The translations under genes and the position numbers were made by a program. From the NCBI GenBank assembly GCA_026387085.1, contig JAPLMK010000020.1, positions 1 to 20,642 on the forward strand: a stretch of DNA of 20,642 bases, written 5' to 3'. Below, piece after piece: positions 8,641 to 14,572 of this stretch. The notes beneath the pieces were generated by a model. It saw nothing but the letters and a program-made list of their open reading frames with translations. It was not told the origin of the DNA and searched no databases. Origin of the DNA: Candidatus Omnitrophota bacterium (GTDB lineage Bacteria > Ratteibacteria > UBA8468 > MWAK01). Each line of letters opens with the position of its first letter. Within the stretch, counting starts at the first letter, position 1.

Positions 8641-9849
8641 ATGAAATATTTATTAATCATCGGAGACGGAATGGCCGATTACCCTATTCCGGAATTAGGC
8701 TGGAAAACGCCCCTGGAAGCAGCGCCCACGCCCCACCTGGATTCCCTCGCCCAAAACCAGGCAATCATGGGAATGGTACGCACAATTCCCCGGGGTGTAA
8801 AAGCGGCCAGCGATACCGCGTTCCTGTCTATCCTGGGATGCGACCCCAGGGAACATCATCCGGGCAGAGGACCGCTGGAAGCGATCAACCTGGGTATAGA
8901 TTTACAAGACGGAGAAGTTGCTTTTCGGGTCAACCTGGTCACGCTCAGCGAAAATAAGATGGCCGACTATTCCGCCGGACACATTACCGACGAAGAAGCA
9001 AACACCTTAATTGCCCTGCTCCAGGAAAATTTCAGCCCGGAAGGAATCTTTTTCTACCCGGGTAAAAGTTACCGCAATATAATGGTATTCAAAAAACCTC
9101 TTTTTAACTGGCGAAAATTAGTTACGGTTCCGCCGCACGATATTCTCGACAAAACAATCGCGCCATACCTTCCCAAAGGGGACGGAGATAAAATCCTGCT
9201 TAATTTAATGGAAAGAGCGGGTAACCTTCTTTTAAATCACCCCATCAATAAAACCAGGGTGGACCTGGCGGAAAATCCGGCCAACAATATCTGGCCCTGG
9301 GGTCAGGGCGAAAAAGCCCGGCTCCCGCTTTTCCGGGACCGTTTCCATCTGGAAGGAGTTACGGTTTCCGCGGTCGATATCGTCAAGGGCATCGGCAAAG
9401 CAGTCGGATTGGAAGCCATCAACGTTCCCGGCGCCACCGGTTATCTTGACACTAACTATCAAGGGAAGGTTGATGCGGCAATCACCGCTTTAAAAAAGGT
9501 GGACCTTGCCATTCTGCACATTGAAGCGCCGGATGAGACCAGCCACAGCGGAGAAACAAAACTTAAAATAAAAGCAATCATTGATTTCGATCGGAAAGTA
9601 GTCGGTCCGGCAATTTCCGCCCTGCAGGCGGAGTTCCCGGAATACCGGGTAATGGTTATGTCCGACCATATTACCTCTTTGCGCCAAAGAACCCACACGC
9701 CGGACCCGGTGCCTTTTCTGATCGCCGGAACCGGAGTCAACGGAAAAGGCGCTCCGGTTTTTTCGGAAAAAGAGGCAGCCGCCAGCCGCATCTACGTAAA
9801 AGAGGGTTGGAAAATAATTAACTTCTTCTTTAACTCATGGCCAAAATAA
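8641..9849 (+). CDS. apgM: Archaeal-type cofactor-independent phosphoglycerate mutase
   Basis: This enzyme should interconvert 3- and 2-phosphoglycerate in glycolysis/gluconeogenesis without 2,3-bisphosphoglycerate. It belongs to the alkaline phosphatase superfamily: metal-binding D9 in IIGDGMADYP, the probable nucleophile S57 in AASDTA, CDPREHHPGRGPLEAI, and the C-terminal metal sites HIEAPDETSHSG and MSDHITS. At 402 residues it fits the aPGAM group, distinct from the longer bacterial GpmI. Some relatives are annotated as homoserine kinases, an alternative that motifs alone do not fully exclude. TGGAG precedes the start; the last 13 bases overlap the next gene. Confidence 0.92.
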   Translation: MKYLLIIGDGMADYPIPELGWKTPLEAAPTPHLDSLAQNQAIMGMVRTIPRGVKAASDTAFLSILGCDPREHHPGRGPLEAINLGIDLQDGEVAFRVNLVTLSENKMADYSAGHITDEEANTLIALLQENFSPEGIFFYPGKSYRNIMVFKKPLFNWRKLVTVPPHDILDKTIAPYLPKGDGDKILLNLMERAGNLLLNHPINKTRVDLAENPANNIWPWGQGEKARLPLFRDRFHLEGVTVSAVDIVKGIGKAVGLEAINVPGATGYLDTNYQGKVDAAITALKKVDLAILHIEAPDETSHSGETKLKIKAIIDFDRKVVGPAISALQAEFPEYRVMVMSDHITSLRQRTHTPDPVPFLIAGTGVNGKGAPVFSEKEAAASRIYVKEGWKIINFFFNSWPK

Positions 9850-11168
9850 TCATCGGAGCGGGTTCCAATCTCGGCAACCGGCTCCAAAACATCCGGCAAG
9901 GACTGAAAAATCTGACTGACGCCGGAGTCAAAATAATAAAAATTTCTTCGTATCTTAAAAACCCGGCCGCCGAAGGAACCGCCGGAGGAGAATTCCTGAA
10001 CGCCGCGGTCCTGGCGGAAACAGACCTGGAGCCGGAACCGCTCCTGGCACTGCTCCATAATATTGAAAAAGATTCCGGCCGACCCCAGCCCCACCAACCG
10101 AAAGAAGCCCGAAGCCTGGACCTTGACATCATCTATTACGCTGACCGCATCATTAACACACCGAACTTACAAATACCGCATCCCAGACGGCTACAGCGTT
10201 GGTTTGTGATGGAACCGGCCCGAGAAGTGGCGCCTGATTTCTGCGACCCGGTTTTAAAAAAATCGCTAAAAAAATACGTTATGCCTGAAAATATGGTCGT
10301 TATTTCCCAAGCCTCAGCTTTAAGAAAACGCCTGTCTGCCGTACGCGAATCAGGCAGAAAAATCGGATTTGTGCCGACCATGGGCGCGCTCCACGAAGGC
10401 CATCTAGCGCTTATCCGTGCCTGCCGTAAAGAAAAACTATTCTGCGTAGTCAGCATCTTTGTGAACCCGACTCAATTCGGGCCGGCAGAGGATTATCATA
10501 AATATCCGCGTAACCTGAAAAAAGACGCCGAGTTGACCCGGAAAGCCGGCGCCAACCTTATCTTTGCTCCGACCGCAAAGCAAATATATCCAACCGGTTA
10601 CCGGACCTTTGTGGAAGTAGCCGGTCTTTCCGAAAAATTATGCGGGAAATACCGGCCCGGCCACTTCCGCGGAGTAACCACCGTAGTCCTGAAATTATTG
10701 AACCTGGTTCAGCCGGACAAGGCCTATTTCGGCCGAAAGGATGCCCAGCAGTTAATCCTGATTAAAAAGATGGCTCAGGACCTGAATCTTCCGACGGAAA
10801 TTATCGGCGTAACCACGGTCCGGGAACCGGACGGGCTGGCGCTCAGTTCCCGCAATCTTTATCTTTCTCCCGCCGAAAGAAAAACCGCGCCGGTTTTATA
10901 CCAGACCCTTCTGCGGATTCAGAAGGACTGCGCAAAACAGGAAAATAGTCTCAAAAAAATACTGAAAGAAGCGGCCGTTCGCCTTAAGAAAAATCCGCTA
11001 ATTAAATTGCAATATCTTGAGGCGGTTGACCCGGATACCTTAGAACCGCCGGAAAAGGCGGGAAATAAAATCCTGGTCGCAATCGCGGCTTTTCTCGGCT
11101 CCACCCGACTCATTGATAACATAATATTCCAGATCGGAAATGGAAAAATATCTAAAAAGAGCGCTTAA
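9837..11168 (+). CDS. folK-panC: FolK-PanC fusion: HPPK fused to pantothenate synthetase
   Basis: A single 443-residue frame joins two full-length enzymes. Residues 1-148 are HPPK, which pyrophosphorylates 6-hydroxymethyl-dihydropterin for folate: GAGSNLGNR (7-15), the SLDLDIIYY metal aspartates (D95, D97) and HPRRLQRWFVMEP. Residues about 154-443 are PanC, which condenses pantoate and beta-alanine using ATP: FVPTMGALHEGHLAL (178-192), FVNPTQFGPAEDYHKYPR and EPDGLALSSRN. The join is short (LKKYVMPENMVV), and methionines at 149 and 153 lack a Shine-Dalgarno, so separate internal translation is unlikely but possible. The gene overlaps apgM by 13 bases, and its end overlaps the broken ribD head by 29 bases. 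Confidence 0.93.
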   Translation: MAKIIIGAGSNLGNRLQNIRQGLKNLTDAGVKIIKISSYLKNPAAEGTAGGEFLNAAVLAETDLEPEPLLALLHNIEKDSGRPQPHQPKEARSLDLDIIYYADRIINTPNLQIPHPRRLQRWFVMEPAREVAPDFCDPVLKKSLKKYVMPENMVVISQASALRKRLSAVRESGRKIGFVPTMGALHEGHLALIRACRKEKLFCVVSIFVNPTQFGPAEDYHKYPRNLKKDAELTRKAGANLIFAPTAKQIYPTGYRTFVEVAGLSEKLCGKYRPGHFRGVTTVVLKLLNLVQPDKAYFGRKDAQQLILIKKMAQDLNLPTEIIGVTTVREPDGLALSSRNLYLSPAERKTAPVLYQTLLRIQKDCAKQENSLKKILKEAAVRLKKNPLIKLQYLEAVDPDTLEPPEKAGNKILVAIAAFLGSTRLIDNIIFQIGNGKISKKSA

Positions 11169-11268
11169 TTTAGCCGCCAGGGGAAGCGGACTGGTAAGCC
11201 CGAACCCGTTGGTGGGAATCGTTTTTTCTTTTTCCTCCCCCTTGATGGGGGAGGCGAGGTGGGGGTGA
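11140..11268 (+). pseudogene. Severed 5' end of ribD, truncated by an insertion
   Basis: A 42-codon frame starts with ATG inside the end of folK-panC. Its first 26-28 codons (YLKRALNLAARGSGLVSPN and on) match the N-terminal helix and the PNPLVG motif of RibD. Over 23 aligned residues from Tyr4, 20 equal the intact RibD at 11661. After about 11223 the homology stops and the frame runs into a hairpin repeat (SPLMGEARWG) and a TGA at 11266. The deaminase zinc site is absent, so it cannot be functional. The overlap with panC matches the packing of the rest of the operon, so this was probably the original ribD start. Confidence 0.85.
11234..11254. repeat. Left hairpin repeat of the DUF559 element
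   Basis: CCTCCCCC at 11234-11241 pairs with GGGGGAGG at 11247-11254 around the loop TTGAT. A G-rich tail (CGAGGTGGGGGTGAAA, 11255-11270) follows. It belongs to a family of short GGGAGG palindromes seen again at 11633 and 15785. Confidence 0.8.
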
Positions 11269-11286
11269 AAAAAAATAATAACATGT

Positions 11287-11664
11287 ATGAAAAATAAATT
11301 AGGATTATTCGCCAGAAAACTCCGAAATAATCCGACCGAAGTTGAGAAAAAAATGTGGATATACCTTCAACGCAAACAACTTGACGGATTGAAATTCAGA
11401 CGGCAACAACCCATCGGACGTTACATTGTTGATTTTGTAAATTTCGAAAAACGTATTATCGTTGAAGTTGACGGCGGACAACATGCACTAAATAAGCGAC
11501 AGGATGAAGAGAGAGATGCCTGTTTTCGGAATCAAGATTTCAAGGTTTTACGGTTCTGGGACAATGAAGTTTTAGAAAACCCGGAAGGAGTCATGGGAAT
11601 AATAAGGAATGCCTGTGTTCCCCCTTCCCTTTCCCCTCCCACTAGGGGAGGGGAATCAAAATGA
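11287..11664 (+). CDS. DUF559 / Vsr-like endonuclease-domain protein
   Basis: The 125-residue protein fits the DUF559 family, small PD-(D/E)xK-like predicted nucleases related in fold to the Vsr mismatch endonuclease; the true activity is unknown. Visible features are the N-terminal helix NPTEVEKKMWIYLQ (15-28), FRRQQPIGRYIVDF with D49, and the candidate catalytic strand IIVEVDGGQH (E60, D62, H66), then VLRFWDNEVL. The last 15 residues (VPPSLSPPTRGGESK) are simply the translated hairpin repeat. The gene has few CCGG sites (one in 378 bases by eye), unlike its neighbours. No good Shine-Dalgarno precedes 11287. Its stop overlaps the ribD start by ATGA. Confidence 0.85.
   Translation: MKNKLGLFARKLRNNPTEVEKKMWIYLQRKQLDGLKFRRQQPIGRYIVDFVNFEKRIIVEVDGGQHALNKRQDEERDACFRNQDFKVLRFWDNEVLENPEGVMGIIRNACVPPSLSPPTRGGESK
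11633..11653. repeat. Right hairpin repeat of the DUF559 element
   Basis: CCCCTCCC at 11633-11640 pairs with GGGAGGGG at 11646-11653 around ACTAG. A C-rich tail (about 11619-11632) lies on the inner side, so this copy is inverted relative to the one at 11234. It is coding twice over: it specifies the tail of the DUF559 protein and holds the Shine-Dalgarno of ribD. Confidence 0.8.
11644..11653 (+). promoter_or_regulatory. Ribosome binding site of ribD supplied by the hairpin repeat
   Basis: AGGGGAGGGG ends seven bases before the ATG at 11661. It is the 3' arm of the right-end hairpin, so folding of the hairpin would hide it, while translation through the DUF559 gene would open it. Confidence 0.6.
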
Positions 11665-12773
11665 ATAACAATACTGAAATCTATCTTAAACGGGCGCTGC
11701 AACTGGCCGCCAAAGGAAGAGGACTGGTAAGCCCGAACCCATTAGTAGGGGCGGTCCTGGTGAAAAATAACCGGATTATCGGAGAAGGATACCACCAATA
11801 TTTTGGCGGCGACCACGCCGAAATAGATGCCCTGAAAAATTCGACGGAATCTCCGGAAGGAAGCACCCTCTATGTCAACCTGGAGCCATGCTCTCATTTT
11901 GGAAAAACACCACCCTGCACCAAAGCGTTAATTAAAAACCGCATCAAAAAAGTGGTAGCCGCGATGGCTGACCCTAACCCGTCGGTTTCCGGCAAAGGAT
12001 TCGAAGAAATGCGCAAAGCCGGCATTGAAGTAGAAACCGGACTACTGGAACAGGAAAGCCGGGAAATTAACCGGGCATACCTTACGCGTCTAAAAAAAGA
12101 TCGGCCCTTTATCGCCCTGAAAATAGCCCAAACGCTGGACGGAAAAATCGCCTCATATACCGGCCAGTCAAAATGGATAACCGGTGAAAAAGCGAGGGCG
12201 TTCGGCCGGCGACTGCGTTTTGAATACGATGTAATTCTGGTAGGCATCAACACCATTTTAAGCGACAACCCTTCCCTGAACTACCCGCGGACCGGGATAC
12301 CCCAAACCCTCCTGTCCCGCAAGCGTTACCTTAAGGTAATTCTGGACAGCGAAGCGCGGCTTCCCCTGCCGGCAAAAATATGGGAAGAAGCGAGCCGGAT
12401 AGTGGTTGCCGTGGCAAAGAAGGCGCCGGCCGGCCGCTTGCGCTGCCTGGAAAAAAAAGGCGCGCAAATTATCGTTGCCGGCAACCAAAAGATAGATCTG
12501 GAAAAACTGCTTGATTTTCTGTACCGCCAGGAGATCGGTTCCGTCCTGGTAGAAGGAGGCGCGGCCACAAACGGCTCTTTTATTGACGCCGGGCTGGTAG
12601 ACCTGGTCTATCTTTTTCAAGCGCCCTTAATTATCGGCGGGGAGAAAGCGAAAACCTCAGTCGCCGGAAAGGGCTTTGCCACACCGGAATCAGCGCTCCA
12701 TTTGAAACTTAAATCAACCCGTCGCTTCAACGCGGATCATCTGTCTATTTACATTAATGAGGAAAATTTATGA
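11661..12773 (+). CDS. ribD: Bifunctional riboflavin deaminase/reductase RibD
   Basis: RibD catalyses two riboflavin steps: deamination of the diaminopyrimidine from GTP cyclohydrolase II, then NADPH-dependent reduction of the ribosyl chain. The cytidine-deaminase-like domain (about 1-145) has the zinc ligands H52 (HAE, with E54), C77 and C86 (PCSHFGKTPPC). The reductase domain (about 148-370) shows KIAQTLDGKIA, WITGEKAR, DVILVGINTILSDNPSL and VEGGAATNGSF. Length (370) is normal. The N-terminus repeats the severed head at 11140 with mostly silent changes. CCGG content is host-like (19 by eye), so the body of the gene looks native. It ends in an ATGA overlap with the SDR gene. Confidence 0.97.
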   Translation: MNNNTEIYLKRALQLAAKGRGLVSPNPLVGAVLVKNNRIIGEGYHQYFGGDHAEIDALKNSTESPEGSTLYVNLEPCSHFGKTPPCTKALIKNRIKKVVAAMADPNPSVSGKGFEEMRKAGIEVETGLLEQESREINRAYLTRLKKDRPFIALKIAQTLDGKIASYTGQSKWITGEKARAFGRRLRFEYDVILVGINTILSDNPSLNYPRTGIPQTLLSRKRYLKVILDSEARLPLPAKIWEEASRIVVAVAKKAPAGRLRCLEKKGAQIIVAGNQKIDLEKLLDFLYRQEIGSVLVEGGAATNGSFIDAGLVDLVYLFQAPLIIGGEKAKTSVAGKGFATPESALHLKLKSTRRFNADHLSIYINEENL

Positions 12774-13693
12774 AGATTATTGTCATCGGAGGCACCGGGC
12801 ACATCGGCCGATTTTTAATTCCCCAATTAATTGAGGACGGGCACGAAGTAACCACTGTCACCACCGGACGCACCCCAATTCCGGAAGGGACGGTCTGGAA
12901 CCGCGTTAAGTTCCGGGACGCTTCTTCCCTCAAAAACGAAAAATCATGGCTTGATTTTGTCAGCACCGACAAAACAGGGGTTCTTATCGATATACTGGGT
13001 AATAACCTTCCCGAACTTTACCGGGCAACAAAAAGCAAAATCAGTCATATAATCGCCTGCGGTTCCGTCTGGATGCTGGGAACGCCTACAACAGTTCCGG
13101 TTCCGGAAATCACGCAGGGACCATGTCAATTTGAGGGATACCAAAAAAGATACCATGAAATTTTAGCCGTCAAGGAAACAGCCCGCAAAGACGGAGTTTC
13201 TTTCACGGCCATCCTGCCGCCGAATATCTGCGGACCCGGCAAAATACCTCTGGATTGCAGGGGTGGACGCAGTATCGAAGTTCATCAAGCGCATCAAAGA
13301 GGCGAGCCGGTTCAACTACCGGAAGGTTGCAACAATCTGGTCGGACCATGCGATGCTTCCGATGTGGCCCAGGGTTTTTGGCGTGCGGTCCGCAAGCCGG
13401 AAGCAGCGGCCGACGAAATATTTAATGTCGGAGCGGCTTACGCCCTGACGACAACCAGATTTGTGGAGGCCTACGGGGAAATATACGGCATAAAGATACC
13501 GGTTGAGCAGGTCACCTTAAATGAATTCAAAACAAAGGTCTTGCCTGACCCCGGAGACAATTACCATTTCCTGGCCCACATGTGCCCGGACATACATAAA
13601 ATCCGGGAAAAACTTGATTACGCGCCCGAATACACTCCTGAGGAAACGATGGAACGGGCAGTCGCCTGGATGTGCGACGAAAAACTACTCTAA
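12770..13693 (+). CDS. Atypical NAD-dependent epimerase/dehydratase-like (SDR) protein
   Basis: The 307-residue protein has an extended-SDR Rossmann start (IVIGGTGHIGRF, 4-15) and later NICGPGKI and VGPCDASDVAQGFWRAV, as in UDP-sugar epimerase relatives. The usual YxxxK pair is not intact: K135 is present in LAVKE, but the position four residues earlier is Ile131, with Tyr128 further off. This suggests a non-catalytic or altered mechanism, as in isoflavone-reductase-like atypical SDRs. It is embedded between ribD (ATGA overlap) and ribE, with GAGGA before the start, so it is co-transcribed with riboflavin genes, but no riboflavin role is known to me. Substrate unknown. Confidence 0.8.
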   Translation: MKIIVIGGTGHIGRFLIPQLIEDGHEVTTVTTGRTPIPEGTVWNRVKFRDASSLKNEKSWLDFVSTDKTGVLIDILGNNLPELYRATKSKISHIIACGSVWMLGTPTTVPVPEITQGPCQFEGYQKRYHEILAVKETARKDGVSFTAILPPNICGPGKIPLDCRGGRSIEVHQAHQRGEPVQLPEGCNNLVGPCDASDVAQGFWRAVRKPEAAADEIFNVGAAYALTTTRFVEAYGEIYGIKIPVEQVTLNEFKTKVLPDPGDNYHFLAHMCPDIHKIREKLDYAPEYTPEETMERAVAWMCDEKLL

Positions 13694-13719
13694 TATAAAT
13701 TGTATTCCCTCCTTGCCTA

Positions 13720-13993
13720 AGGGGTTGCAAAACAACAAAATTGCTTATTTGCCAGAAGTGATTTTGGAGCGAGACAAGGAGCGAAGAAGATTGCATAGTC
13801 ACTGTACTATTCAAGCGATGAGCGACGCAGTCGCAGCCCAAAAGCACCTGGCCCTTTGGGGAGTCCCGTCTTTGGGTCATTGCGGCGTTGCTCCTTGTCC
13901 GTGTGCCGCAGTGGGCACACGGACTTCATCGCGCCTGGCACTTACCTCAAATCCGGGACTCCAAATAAGCAATTTTGTTATTTTGCAACCCCT
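13720..13993. mobile_element. MITE-like element with 32-base terminal inverted repeats
   Basis: This fills nearly all of the 318-base gap between the SDR gene and ribE. The left end (13720-13751, starting AGGGGTTGCAAAACAACA) and the complement of the right end (13962-13993) agree at 31 of 32 bases. The 274-base body has no credible gene. It contains further inverted pairs: a perfect 11-bp hairpin at 13897-13924, GGAGTCCCG (13860) with CGGGACTCC (13954), GACAAGGAG (13773) with CTCCTTGTC (13891), and GCGATGA (13815) with TCATCGC (13926). TA at 13718-13719 and 13993-13994 is a possible target duplication. The family was not recognised. Confidence 0.8.
13897..13924. repeat. Perfect 11-bp hairpin inside the MITE-like element
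   Basis: GTCCGTGTGCC (13897-13907) and GGCACACGGAC (13914-13924) are exact inverse complements around a six-base loop. It would be stable as RNA or extruded DNA. It lacks a following T tract, so it is not a classical terminator. Confidence 0.75.
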
Positions 13994-14003
13994 ATGCTAT
14001 CAT
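13975..14003 (+). promoter_or_regulatory. Possible ribE promoter with the -35 in the MITE end
   Basis: TTGTTA (13975-13980, 4 of 6 consensus) and TATCAT (13998-14003, 5 of 6) are 17 bases apart. The expected transcription start is within a base or two of the ribE ATG at 14012. No Shine-Dalgarno precedes that ATG, so a leaderless transcript is a reasonable reading. Not proven. Confidence 0.35.
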
Positions 14004-14011
14004 AAAACCCT

Positions 14012-14572
14012 ATGTTTACCGGAATTGTTGAAGAAATCGGAAAGGTAAAAGCAGTTGCCGGGAAAAAGGGCATTTTAACCCTGGAAACCTCTTTTTCCGA
14101 CCTGCGGGACGGAGAGAGCGTAGCGGTTAACGGCGTCTGTCTGACCGTGAACCGAACGGAAAAAAAATTGGCCTCGTTTGACCTTTCTCCGGAAACTCTG
14201 GGAAAAACCGGTTTGGGAAAACTGAAGATTGGCCAGCCGGTGAACCTGGAACGGGCGCTGCGCCTGGGCGACCGGATTGGCGGGCACCTGGTAACCGGTC
14301 ACATCGACGGGAAAGGTAAAATTTTAGCGATTAAAAAAACGGGTTCCGGCAAAGAGATAACCATCCTTTTCCCGCCGGAAATCAAAAAATACCTGGCCGT
14401 CAAGGGTTCCGTGGCCATCGAAGGAGTCAGCCTTACCGTGTCCGGCCTTTCCGGAAACCGTATTTCCGTAGCGCTGATTCCCTATACTTTAACCAAAACT
14501 AACCTCGGAGAAAAACGAGCAGGGGATACCGTAAACCTGGAAGTTGACATCATTGCCCGTTATTTAAAATGA
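14012..14572 (+). CDS. ribE: Riboflavin synthase, alpha subunit
   Basis: It dismutates two 6,7-dimethyl-8-ribityllumazine molecules into riboflavin and the pyrimidinedione substrate of RibH; the family works as a trimer. The 186-residue protein has the two lumazine-binding repeats: MFTGIVEEIG at the extreme N-terminus, VNGVCLTV and GGHLVTGHIDG in repeat one, then VAIEGVSLTVSG and IPYTLTKTNLG in repeat two. The MFTG start is invariant in the family, so 14012 is secure even without a Shine-Dalgarno. It follows the MITE-like element and overlaps ribBA by ATGA. Confidence 0.97.
   Translation: MFTGIVEEIGKVKAVAGKKGILTLETSFSDLRDGESVAVNGVCLTVNRTEKKLASFDLSPETLGKTGLGKLKIGQPVNLERALRLGDRIGGHLVTGHIDGKGKILAIKKTGSGKEITILFPPEIKKYLAVKGSVAIEGVSLTVSGLSGNRISVALIPYTLTKTNLGEKRAGDTVNLEVDIIARYLK

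Larger units (their letters stand above)
11224..11660 (+). mobile_element. Putative DUF559-bearing element with inverted hairpin ends
   Basis: About 437 bases separate the severed ribD head from the intact ribD. The segment carries one gene (DUF559) and a G/C-rich hairpin at each end, each with an 8-bp stem and a 5-base loop. The G-rich tails of both repeats point inward, so they are inverted. The segment is poor in CCGG compared with the host genes. There is no transposase, and no clear target duplication of non-coding bases; instead the flanks are two divergent versions of the ribD start. Boundaries are approximate. Confidence 0.6.

Noticed and set aside
10280..10296. Independent panC start at methionine 149 or 153 of the fusion
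   Set aside because: There is no Shine-Dalgarno nearby and no stop separates the domains, so one fused protein is the simpler reading.
11140..11268. A real small protein of 42 residues
   Set aside because: Its first two thirds are the start of RibD and the rest is translated hairpin repeat, so it is a gene remnant.
13897..13924. Intrinsic terminator in the MITE-like element
   Set aside because: The stem is perfect but is followed by TTCATCGCG rather than a T tract on the + strand, and by AAGGAGC on the other strand.
13694..14011. FMN (RFN) riboswitch before ribE
   Set aside because: I looked for the conserved AGGGGCAGGG-like and ACCGGCGGT-like segments here and at 11169-11286 and 15772-15916 and found none. 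The AGGGG at 13720 is the end of the inverted repeat.
13521..14048. Plus-strand and minus-strand open frames across the SDR end and the MITE-like element
   Set aside because: They overlap the SDR gene in a wrong frame, have no family signature and run through the inverted repeats.
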